Shown here piece by piece: positions 45,957 to 52,978 of a stretch of 64,000 nucleotides of DNA. Source of the stretch: Prevotellaceae bacterium UBA1391 (lineage in GTDB: Bacteria > Bacteroidota > Bacteroidia > Bacteroidales > Bacteroidaceae); NCBI GenBank assembly GCA_002305265.1, contig DBQP01000022.1:1-64000 (forward strand), given 5' to 3'. Positions within the stretch are counted from its first letter, which is position 1. Each line of letters opens with the position of its first letter. The position numbers and the translations under genes are program-made. A model generated the notes under the pieces. It saw only the letters and a list, made by a program, of their open reading frames with translations. It was not told the DNA's origin and did not search any database.

Positions 45957-46219
45957 ATGATGTCCGGCGCCCAACTTCATCCAATCAGCCACGCACCGCT
46001 CCCGACTGCGAGCACCACAGCCCGCACAGTCGGGAAGCGCGGCGCAGCCCATCCCGTGGCGGCTCCGAGCCGGTCCGCGCTTGCCGGCACCATTGCAGGC
46101 CGGCACGCAAACAGCCAGCCGCCTGCGCCCCAACCGCCATGCGCAGAAGGCAGAAGCGACCGACGGAGACCTGCGACCGCGCCCTCAACGGCGGTTTATT
46201 GATTCTGAAGCCGTTTCAG

Positions 46220-46251
46220 TTTGGCCACGTCGTGAAAAGTATGTAATTTTG
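46220..46251 (+). promoter_or_regulatory. Promoter of the Ttd14-like gene
   Basis: TTTG (46220-46223), 20 bp, then TAATTTTG (46244-46251). Confidence 0.7.
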
Positions 46252-46319
46252 CAGCCCGACAACATTCCGCGCCCCCCTCGGCGGCGCCATCATCCATCCC
46301 CACTTCCGCCCGCTCCACC

Positions 46320-47405
46320 ATGGCAGTTATCAAGAAAATCGTGCTCACCGGCGGTCCCTGCGCCGGCAAGACCACAGCCCTCGTCCGTCTCATCGACCAT
46401 TTCTCCAACCTCGGCTACAAGGTCTACACCATCCCCGAAGTGCCCACCATCTTCCTCCAGGCCGGCATGTACTACCTGACGAAGAATGCCGACCTCTTCT
46501 ATGAGGGCGAGCTGGCCACGCTGCGCATCCAGCTCGACTTCGAGGACCACTTCATGCGCATGGCCAAGACGCACGACGAACCCGTGCTCATCATCTGCGA
46601 CCGCGGCGTGATGGACATCTCCGCCTATATGGATGCGGAGCTGTGGCAGCGCCTGTCGAAGGAGGTGGGCCTCACCACGCAGCAGCTGCGCGACGAGCGC
46701 TACGACGCCGTGCTCCACCTCGTCAGCGCGGCCAACGGTGCGGAAGAATACTACAACGTCACCTCGAACACGGAGCGCACCGAAGGCATCGAGCTGGCCC
46801 GCACGCTCGACAAGAAGGTGATCGACGCCTGGACCGGCCATCCCCACCTGCGCGTGATCAACAACCACGACGACTTCAACGCCAAGATCCACCGCGTCAT
46901 CAAGGAAGTCTCCACCATCCTCTCCCTGCCCCAGCCCATCGAGGAAGAGCGCAAGTACATCGTGGAAGTCATCGGGCCGCTCCCCGACAGCATCGAGAGC
47001 GACCTCGTGCAGACCTACCTCAGCGGCGACCCCGGCAGCGAGATCCGCCTGCGCCAGCTCACGCTGAACGGACGGAAAGTGTATGTGCACACCACCAAGA
47101 AGCGGACCTCGGCCTCGGAGCAGATCGAGACCGAACGCCAGATCAGCGCCAACCTCTACAACAGCATGCTGCAGCAGGCCGACCCCTACCGCCAGACCAT
47201 CCACAAGCGCCGCAACAGCTTCATCTGGGAGGGCCAGTATTTCGAGCTCGACACCTACCTCACGCCGCGCACCGGCCTCGTCATCCTCGAGACGAAAGGC
47301 ATCACGGAGCAGGAGTCGGTCAAGTTTCCGCCCTTCCTCCGTGTCGTCGAGGACATCACTGGCCGCACCCAATACTACAACTACAACCTGGCCCTGCGCG
47401 GCTGA
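46320..47405 (+). CDS. AAA_28 ATPase/GTPase with CYTH-like domain (Ttd14-like)
   Basis: This 361-aa protein starts MAVIKKIVLTGGPCAGKTT, a P-loop (residues 11-19) of the NadR/AAA_28 kinase-like group, followed by YTIPEVPTIFL and LIICDRGVMDISAYM (Walker B-like). The C-terminal half (about 215-355) has alternating strands with charged motifs (EERKYIVEVIGPLP, EIRLRQLTL, TERQISANLYNSML, QYFELDTYL, LVILETKG) like the CYTH/triphosphate-tunnel fold. The pairing is that of eukaryotic Ttd14 proteins, which bind GTP and phosphoinositides. What the bacterial form does is unknown. The gene is monocistronic. Confidence 0.75.
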   Translation: MAVIKKIVLTGGPCAGKTTALVRLIDHFSNLGYKVYTIPEVPTIFLQAGMYYLTKNADLFYEGELATLRIQLDFEDHFMRMAKTHDEPVLIICDRGVMDISAYMDAELWQRLSKEVGLTTQQLRDERYDAVLHLVSAANGAEEYYNVTSNTERTEGIELARTLDKKVIDAWTGHPHLRVINNHDDFNAKIHRVIKEVSTILSLPQPIEEERKYIVEVIGPLPDSIESDLVQTYLSGDPGSEIRLRQLTLNGRKVYVHTTKKRTSASEQIETERQISANLYNSMLQQADPYRQTIHKRRNSFIWEGQYFELDTYLTPRTGLVILETKGITEQESVKFPPFLRVVEDITGRTQYYNYNLALRG

Positions 47406-47611
47406 CCCCCTCCGCCGCCACTCCGCCTCCCTCGGCGCGCGCCCAAGACGGCCGCCCAGCCGCCACGCCCATCATCGGCGGGCGCACCTGACCCCTTCCT
47501 CAGGTGCGCCCGCCGCTGCGTTGGGGCCCAGCCGGACGAAGCACCCGCCACACCACCAACCCGCCCGCAGCGCGCCTCCCCGCCTCCCGCGGCCCGAGCA
47601 CCCATCCACAC

Positions 47612-47665
47612 GAAGGCCTTCTCATCCCGCCACGAAGGCCTTCGTGCAGCGCCGAGAAGGCCTTC
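47612..47665. repeat. 22-bp-spaced GAAGGCCTTC triplet, locus 6
   Basis: Units start at 47612, 47634 and 47656 in the gap between the Ttd14-like gene and corA. The flanking 47406-47611 and 47666-47855 are GC-rich without a convincing gene. Confidence 0.95.
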
Positions 47666-47855
47666 GCAGTGATGCCCCCGCCAGCCGGTGCCGCAAAAAG
47701 GCTGGCGCCATGCCGCAACAAAGCAGCCACCCGCGAGGCCGGAGGCGCAGCATTTCCACCACCGCAACGGCGTCGCAGGAGCCGAAAGACAAAAAAACCA
47801 CACAGCAAAGCGCAATTTTCCAGCTCTGCGGGAAGCAGGTTTGGTGAAAAAAACG

Positions 47856-47863
47856 TAACTTTG
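47856..47863 (+). promoter_or_regulatory. -7 element (TAACTTTG) for the corA transcript
   Basis: TAACTTTG at 47856-47863 predicts a start near 47870 and a leader of about 340 nt before the corA ATG. No -33 box at the right distance is clear. Confidence 0.5.
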
Positions 47864-47958
47864 CGACCGGAAAGCGCACCGCCCTGCCCCGACGCAGCCG
47901 CAGACAAGCCGTTTTTCCAGCCATTTTTTCCACTTTCAAAACAAAGAACCAGAACCAC

Positions 47959-47997
47959 ATGGACGACTATCCGGCGAACTTATCCAAGCGGATCTAA
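47959..47997 (+). CDS. Possible 12-codon leader peptide upstream of corA
   Basis: ATG at 47959 opens MDDYPANLSKRI and stops at 47997. It overlaps pairable sequence (ATCCG ... CGGAT; CGAAC ... GTTCG) and precedes a large hairpin. Its acidic, proline-containing start recalls leader peptides of enterobacterial magnesium-transport genes, but that is only an analogy; translation is unproven. Confidence 0.3.
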   Translation: MDDYPANLSKRI

Positions 47998-48010
47998 AGG
48001 TTCGAGGCAC

Positions 48011-48088
48011 TGAATCTTTACCCGCACCCCTTCAGCATCCATCGCCCGCAAGGGCCGATGAAGACTTTTTTTCAACCGTAAAGATTCA
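48011..48088 (+). promoter_or_regulatory. Structured leader element upstream of corA
   Basis: TGAATCTTTAC (48011-48021) pairs perfectly with GTAAAGATTCA (48078-48088). The loop contains a second hairpin (ATCGCCC-GCAA-GGGCCGAT region) and a T-run (48066-48072). It lies about 120 nt before the corA start. It does not resemble the M-box or any other Mg riboswitch I know. Confidence 0.5.
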
Positions 48089-48209
48089 CACTGCCAGCCA
48101 CCCCATCGTCAGACGGCTCCGCAGCCTGCGCCACGCCCGCAAGCGCCACGCAATGCTGCCCTGCACGCCTCCGGCCGGCAACAACCCTCAAATCGAACCC
48201 ACTCCACAC

Positions 48210-49136
48210 ATGCGTTCTTTCTGGAATACCAAAGGCGGCATCCACGCCATCGACCAATGGCAGCCAGGCTGCTGGGTGCAAGTCACCTGCCCCGTTGAAG
48301 ACGACGTCGACTACCTCGTCAACACCCTCGGAATGCCGGACTACTTCATCACCGACGTGGCCGACACCGACGAGCGCGCACGCTACGACCTCGACGAAGG
48401 ATGGCTCATGATCATCCTCCGCATACCGCACATGAAGACCATCAACTCGCGCGCTCCCTACACCACCATACCGCTCGGCGTCGTCATCAAGGACAACATC
48501 ATCGTCACCATCTGCGACCAGGAGACGCGGATGCTCATGGACTTCGTCAATCACCAGATGCGCCGCGCCGAAGGATTCTCCGACGCCGCCGACCTCGTCT
48601 TCCGCCTCTTCCTCAGCGCGTCGGTGTGGTATCTGAAATATCTGAAGCAGGTCAACGGACTCATCGAGAAGGCCAAGCGCAAACTCGGCGCGCAGATCGA
48701 CAACCAGGACCTCGTGAGCCTCTCGCGCCTGCAAGACTCGCTCACCTATTTCGCCACGTCGATCCGAGGCAACGAGACGCTGCTCTCCAAACTCAAATTC
48801 CGTCTGCCTGTCGACGAACTCGACGCAGAACTCATCGAGGACGTCAACATCGAGATGAACCAGGCGCGCGAGACTACCGCCATCTACACGAACATCCTCA
48901 ACGCCACGATGGACACCTACGCCAACGTGATCAACAACAACATGAACAGAGTGATGCGCCTGCTCACCTCGCTCAACATGATCATCATGTTCCCGACGCT
49001 CATCGCCTCCCTCTTCGGCATGAACCTCATCAACGGCATGGAACGCTGGGCGTGGGGCTTCCCTGTGGCCATCGTCATCTCCATCCTCAGCACCCTCTTC
49101 GGGCTCATGTGGTTCAAGCGCAACCACTGGCTCTGA
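48210..49136 (+). CDS. corA: CorA-family magnesium transporter
   Basis: Starting at 48210 (MRSFWNTKGGIHAID) the protein is 308 aa. A soluble alpha/beta funnel domain (about 1-235) is followed by two C-terminal membrane segments, with the signature GMN in SLFGMNLINGM at the end of the first (LNMIIMFPTLIASLFGMN). WGFPVAIVISILSTLFGLMWF is the second, followed by a basic C-terminus. CorA pentamers conduct Mg2+ and sometimes Co2+ or Ni2+ across the inner membrane. A long structured leader suggests post-transcriptional control. Confidence 0.93.
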   Translation: MRSFWNTKGGIHAIDQWQPGCWVQVTCPVEDDVDYLVNTLGMPDYFITDVADTDERARYDLDEGWLMIILRIPHMKTINSRAPYTTIPLGVVIKDNIIVTICDQETRMLMDFVNHQMRRAEGFSDAADLVFRLFLSASVWYLKYLKQVNGLIEKAKRKLGAQIDNQDLVSLSRLQDSLTYFATSIRGNETLLSKLKFRLPVDELDAELIEDVNIEMNQARETTAIYTNILNATMDTYANVINNNMNRVMRLLTSLNMIIMFPTLIASLFGMNLINGMERWAWGFPVAIVISILSTLFGLMWFKRNHWL

Positions 49137-49207
49137 GCAGCACACGACACACGGGCCGGGCCTGCCACCAAGCGCCCGCCCCCTACACACACCATCACCC
49201 ACACACC

Positions 49208-50317
49208 ATGAGAATCCTCCTCCTCGGCGACTATTCCAACGTGCACTGGACGCTGGCCCAAGGGCTCCGCGCCTGCGGCCACGAGGCCACTGTCGTGAGC
49301 GACGGGGACGGCTGGAAAAACTATCCGCGCGACATCGACCTCAAGCGACGCTCGCTCCGGCCCGCCGACACGCTCCGCTACTACCTGCGCTGCTGGCACA
49401 CCCTCAGTCGCTTGCGCGGCTACGACGTCGTCCAACTCATCAATCCCGTCTTCCTCGACCTCCGCGCCCAGCGCATCCCGCCGTTCTACCGCCTGCTGCG
49501 CAAGCACAACCGGCACCTTTTTCTCGGCGCCTTCGGCATGGACCACTACTGGGTGAAGACCTGCCTCGACGGCACCACCTTCCGCTACAGCGACTTCAAC
49601 ATCGGGCCGCACCTGCGCACCGACGAGCCCTGGAACAAGGACTTCATCCGCGACTGGCTCGATGGCGAGAAGACGCAGCTCAACATCGACATCGCCAACG
49701 ACGCCGACGGCATCATCAGCGGGCTCTACGAGTACGACCGCTGCTATCGCCCCGCCTTTCCCGACAAGACCACCTTCATCCCCTTCCCCATCGACTGCAG
49801 TCAGCTGCCCGCCCACCGGCCCTACACGCCCGGCAGCCCCATCCGCTTTTTCGCAGGCGTGCAGAAGTCGCGCTCCGCCTATAAAGGCACGGACATCATG
49901 CTGCGCGCCCTGCGCCGCGTGCAAGAGAAACATCCGCACAGGTGCGAGATCGTGCAAGTGGAGAACGTACCCTTCGAACAATACAAGCAGCTCATGGCCG
50001 ACTCCGACGTCATCCTCGACCAGCTCTACAGCTATACGCCGGCCATGAACGCGCTGCAAGCCATGGCGCAAGGCCTGATCGTGGTGGGCGGCGGAGAGCC
50101 CGAGAACTACAGCATACTGGGCGAGCAGGAGCTCCGACCCATCGTCAACGTCCAGCCCGACGAGGAAGACTGCTTCCGCCAGATGGAAGACCTCGTGCTC
50201 CATCCTGAGCGCATCCCCATCCTTAGCCGCCAGAGCGTGGAATACATCAAGCGCCATCACGACCACATCCGCGTAGCACGGAGATATCTGGATGCGTGGC
50301 AAAAGGCAATGGATTAG
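49208..50317 (+). CDS. Glycosyltransferase, GT4-like
   Basis: Starting at 49208 (MRILLLGDYSNVHWTLAQGLRACGHE) the protein is 369 aa. The N-terminal Rossmann domain, GLYEYDRCYRPAFPDKTTFIPFPID at the hinge, RFFAGVQKSRSAYKGTDIMLRALR and the C-terminal SYTPAMNALQAMAQGLIVVGGGEPE are typical of GT-B retaining transferases that use nucleotide sugars. The acceptor is unknown; surface polysaccharide or glycoprotein is likely. It follows corA by 70 bp. Its last codons are partly duplicated downstream. Confidence 0.82.
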   Translation: MRILLLGDYSNVHWTLAQGLRACGHEATVVSDGDGWKNYPRDIDLKRRSLRPADTLRYYLRCWHTLSRLRGYDVVQLINPVFLDLRAQRIPPFYRLLRKHNRHLFLGAFGMDHYWVKTCLDGTTFRYSDFNIGPHLRTDEPWNKDFIRDWLDGEKTQLNIDIANDADGIISGLYEYDRCYRPAFPDKTTFIPFPIDCSQLPAHRPYTPGSPIRFFAGVQKSRSAYKGTDIMLRALRRVQEKHPHRCEIVQVENVPFEQYKQLMADSDVILDQLYSYTPAMNALQAMAQGLIVVGGGEPENYSILGEQELRPIVNVQPDEEDCFRQMEDLVLHPERIPILSRQSVEYIKRHHDHIRVARRYLDAWQKAMD

Positions 50318-50408
50318 GCCGTCAAGAAAGAGACGGGTGAGCGGCAAGAACAAGGGATTAGACAAGGGTATTACAGTTGGATGCGCGGCAAAAGCAATGG
50401 CTTAGGCA
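50289..50408. repeat. About 44-bp direct repeat running off the 3' end of the glycosyltransferase gene
   Basis: GTGGCAAAAGGCAATGGATT at 50296 recurs as GCGGCAAGAACAAGGGATTA at 50341 and GCGGCAAAAGCAATGGCTTA at 50385 (steps of 45 and 44 bp). TGGATGCG precedes the first and last copies (50289 and 50378). The first copy encodes the end of the protein (DAWQKAMD). Confidence 0.75.
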
Positions 50409-50440
50409 ATAGGGAAAATTCTATTGCCTAAGCCATTACC
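50395..50440. terminator. Hairpin terminator between convergent genes
   Basis: AATGGCTTAGGCAATAG and CTATTGCCTAAGCCATT form a 17-bp stem around GGAAAATT, followed by ACCTTTT. It uses the last copy of the 44-bp repeat. Confidence 0.8.
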
Positions 50441-50498
50441 TTTTACACGTGGCCATGATCTTAGATTTGTGGCAGTACACGGCGCATCTGAAGCCGAA

Positions 50499-51725
50499 TC
50501 AGCCCAAGAAGGACGCCTCATCCTGTGCCAGCAAAGACCGCAAGGCTGCAGCCACGACGTCGACCTCCTGCTCCGTCAGCACAGGGCTGATGGGCAGACT
50601 CAGCTCCGTCCGCGCCCAAAGTTCGGCATGCGGAAACGAGAGCGATGCATATTCGGCGTATGCCTTCTGCTGATGCAGCGGCACAGGATAGTGAATGAGC
50701 GTCTGGATACCGCAGTCCGCCAGCGACTGCTGCACGCGGTCGCGGTGGCGCACGCGCACCGGATAAATATGATAGACGCAGTCGGACGACATCGCACCGC
50801 CAGCAGCAGGCGGAAGCTGCAGCCCATTGACACCGGCCAGCAGCACATCATAACGCTGTGCCAGCGCACGCCGGCTGTCATTGTCAGCCACCAAGCCACG
50901 CAACTTCACGCGCAGCGCAGCCGCCTGAAGCTCATCCAGCCGGGAGTTGAAGCCCAGCTGCTCATGAACATACTTGCGCCTCGCGCCATAATTGCCCAGC
51001 GTCCGCACGTAGTCCGCGAGGCGATCGTCCGATGTCGTGACGGCGCCTCCATCGCCCAGCGCACCTAAGTTCTTGCCCGGATAGAAGCTGAACGCGGCCG
51101 CGTCAGCCAACGATCCAGCCATCGGCTTGCGCCGGCAGGACACGTCGGACGCACTTTCCGAACGGCTGGGATGCGCCTCCGCAGCACAGCATGCGTCGTT
51201 CGCATGGCCGCATGCGCCGTGCGCCTGGCATGCGTCTTCCAGCACTTTCAGTCCGTGGCGTGCCGCCAGCTCATTCACAGCGCGCATGTCGCACACCCGG
51301 CCGTACATGTGAACCGGAATGATGCAGCGCGTACGGTTGCTGACGACGGCTTCCGCCGACGCTACATCCAGCAACGCGTCGTCAAGACGGCAGTCGCAGA
51401 AAACGGGACGGAGGCCGATGCGCGACACCGCGAGCGCAGTGGCAACGAATGTGTTCGCCGGCACGATCACCTCGTCGCCGTCGTCCCATTGCTCCAAGTC
51501 TTTCCATGCCTGCAGCACGAGCGTCAGCGCATCCAGTCCGTTGCCCACACCGATACAGTGCGCGACGCCCACAAATTGCGCAAACTCGCGCTCGAAAGCG
51601 GCCGTTTCCTGCCCATGCAGATACCAGCCGCTGCTGACGACACGCTGCATGGCGCGCTCCAGCTCGTCGCCATAGCGCGCATTCACCGCTTGCAGATTGA
51701 GAAAATCTATTGGTTGATGCTTCAT
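50499..51725 (-). CDS. DegT/DnrJ/EryC1/StrS sugar aminotransferase with an unusual insertion
   Basis: Starting at 51725 (MKHQPIDFLNLQAVNARYGD) the protein is 408 aa. It has GWYLHGQETAAFEREFAQFVG, GVGNGLDALTLVL, DEVIVPANTFVATALAV and the PLP-binding Lys218 in SFYPGKNLGALGDGG. These enzymes transaminate keto sugars for surface polysaccharides, probably serving the adjacent convergent glycosyltransferase. Between EDACQAHGA and AGSLADAAAF there are about 30 extra residues (171-200) rich in Cys, Ala, Ser and His, where relatives have a short loop. An ATG ten codons upstream (51755) is possible. Confidence 0.88.
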   Translation of the reverse strand: MKHQPIDFLNLQAVNARYGDELERAMQRVVSSGWYLHGQETAAFEREFAQFVGVAHCIGVGNGLDALTLVLQAWKDLEQWDDGDEVIVPANTFVATALAVSRIGLRPVFCDCRLDDALLDVASAEAVVSNRTRCIIPVHMYGRVCDMRAVNELAARHGLKVLEDACQAHGACGHANDACCAAEAHPSRSESASDVSCRRKPMAGSLADAAAFSFYPGKNLGALGDGGAVTTSDDRLADYVRTLGNYGARRKYVHEQLGFNSRLDELQAAALRVKLRGLVADNDSRRALAQRYDVLLAGVNGLQLPPAAGGAMSSDCVYHIYPVRVRHRDRVQQSLADCGIQTLIHYPVPLHQQKAYAEYASLSFPHAELWARTELSLPISPVLTEQEVDVVAAALRSLLAQDEASFLG

Positions 51726-51923
51726 GATCGTATGTTCGGGATGCACCTCCGTCAATTCCAGGACGCATGCACGTCGTTTTCGGGATGCATATTTTTCATA
51801 TTGAGCCCGCAGAGATGAAACAGCCTACATGCAGATGCGACTCACGAAGCCTGCCTGCATTGAATAATTGAAATGCCTTCAAAACACGGCACAAATTCAT
51901 TACAATGGCGGCCGGAGCGCAAG

Positions 51924-52040
51924 TGCAAATCACGCGGAGCGCGAATGCAAATCACGCGGAGCGCGAATGCAAATCACGAGGAGCGCGAATGCAAATCACG
52001 CGGAATGCGAATGCAAATCCTGCAGAACGCGAATGCAAAA
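51924..52040. repeat. 22-bp array, core TGCAAATCACGCGGAGCGCG (6 units)
   Basis: TGCAAAT units start at 51924, 51946, 51968, 51990, 52012 and 52034, all exactly 22 bp apart. It lies between the DegT gene and the rpiB promoter. Confidence 0.95.
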
Positions 52041-52170
52041 CCATCTATTATCGGCTTGAACATCCGTCGGCTGCGGACGCAGTGCCTCCGCGCTGCACTG
52101 GCAAAATCATGTCTCTGCGCCCACAAATTTAGCAGAAAGCAGGCGAACGGCCAAATATCAGTCCACTTTC

Positions 52171-52201
52171 TTTGCCATCTACGAAAATAACGCTAACTTT
52201 G
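52171..52201 (+). promoter_or_regulatory. Promoter of rpiB
   Basis: TTTG (52171-52174), 19 bp, then TAACTTTG (52194-52201). The ATG is at 52511, so the leader is about 300 nt and contains a whole 22-bp array. Confidence 0.75.
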
Positions 52202-52226
52202 TCTGAACACCCAAGCCAACGCGTTC

Positions 52227-52490
52227 GCAAGCTAAAAACCCCGTGCCTGCTAGTTAAAAACAGTGCGCCTGCAAGCTAAGAGCGAAGCGCCTGCAAGCTA
52301 AGAGCGAAAAGCCTGCAAGCTAAGAGCGAAGCGCCTGCAAGCTAAGAGCGAAATGCCTGCAAGCTAAAAGCGAAGCGCCTGCAAGCTAAAAGCGAAATGC
52401 CTGCAAGCTTCAGACAATGATTTTGCAGACTCGAGGCAAAACGTTTGCAGACAAAGGCCAACGCGTTTGCTGTATCAAGAAAGAAACACC
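52227..52490 (+). repeat. 22-bp array, core GCAAGCTAAGAGCGAA (about 12 units), inside the rpiB leader
   Basis: GCAAGCTA-like units start at 52227, 52249, 52271, 52293, 52315, 52337, 52359, 52381, 52403, 52425, 52447 and 52469, without a single indel in the step. The last three are diverged (GCAGAC, GCAGAC, GCTGTA). The array begins about 20 bp after the predicted transcript start and ends about 20 bp before the rpiB start codon. Confidence 0.96.
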
Positions 52491-52510
52491 ACACCCAACC
52501 ACACGAAAAC

Positions 52511-52957
52511 ATGATGAAAGGCATCAAGACCGTGGGCCTGGCGAGCGATCACGCCGCCTTCCCACTCAAGCAGTTTGTGAAGAAATACCTCGAAGAGAAG
52601 GGACTTCCCTACAAGGACTACGGCACCTATTCGGAGGAGGCGACGAACTATGCCGACTATGGCCATTTGCTGGCAGAAGGCATCGAGAGCGGCGAAGTCT
52701 ACCCCGGTGTAGCCATGTGCGGCTCCGGCGAGGGCATCAGCATGACCCTCAACAAGCATCAGGGCATTCGGGCCGGCCTGAGCTGGATGCCTGAGATCGC
52801 ACACCTCATCCGCCAGCACAACGACGCCAACGTGCTGGTCCTGCCCGGTCGCTTCGTCGACGAGGAAACGGCGCGTAAGATTCTCGACGAGTTCTTTGCC
52901 ACCGACTTTGAAGGTGGACGCCATCAGGCCCGCATCGACGCAATCCCCATCAAGTAA
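52511..52957 (+). CDS. rpiB: Ribose 5-phosphate isomerase B
   Basis: This 148-aa protein (MMKGIKTVGLASDHAAFPLK) has the RpiB/LacAB motifs: ASDHAA (11-16) for phosphate binding, NYADYGHLLAE, the active-site Cys70 in AMCGSGEGISMTLNK, and RAGLSW. It interconverts ribose 5-phosphate and ribulose 5-phosphate in the pentose phosphate pathway. It is 21 bp ahead of the GH35 gene and probably cotranscribed with it. The long repeat-filled leader is its unusual trait. Confidence 0.92.
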   Translation: MMKGIKTVGLASDHAAFPLKQFVKKYLEEKGLPYKDYGTYSEEATNYADYGHLLAEGIESGEVYPGVAMCGSGEGISMTLNKHQGIRAGLSWMPEIAHLIRQHNDANVLVLPGRFVDEETARKILDEFFATDFEGGRHQARIDAIPIK

Positions 52958-52978
52958 AACACATAAGCTACTACTGAA

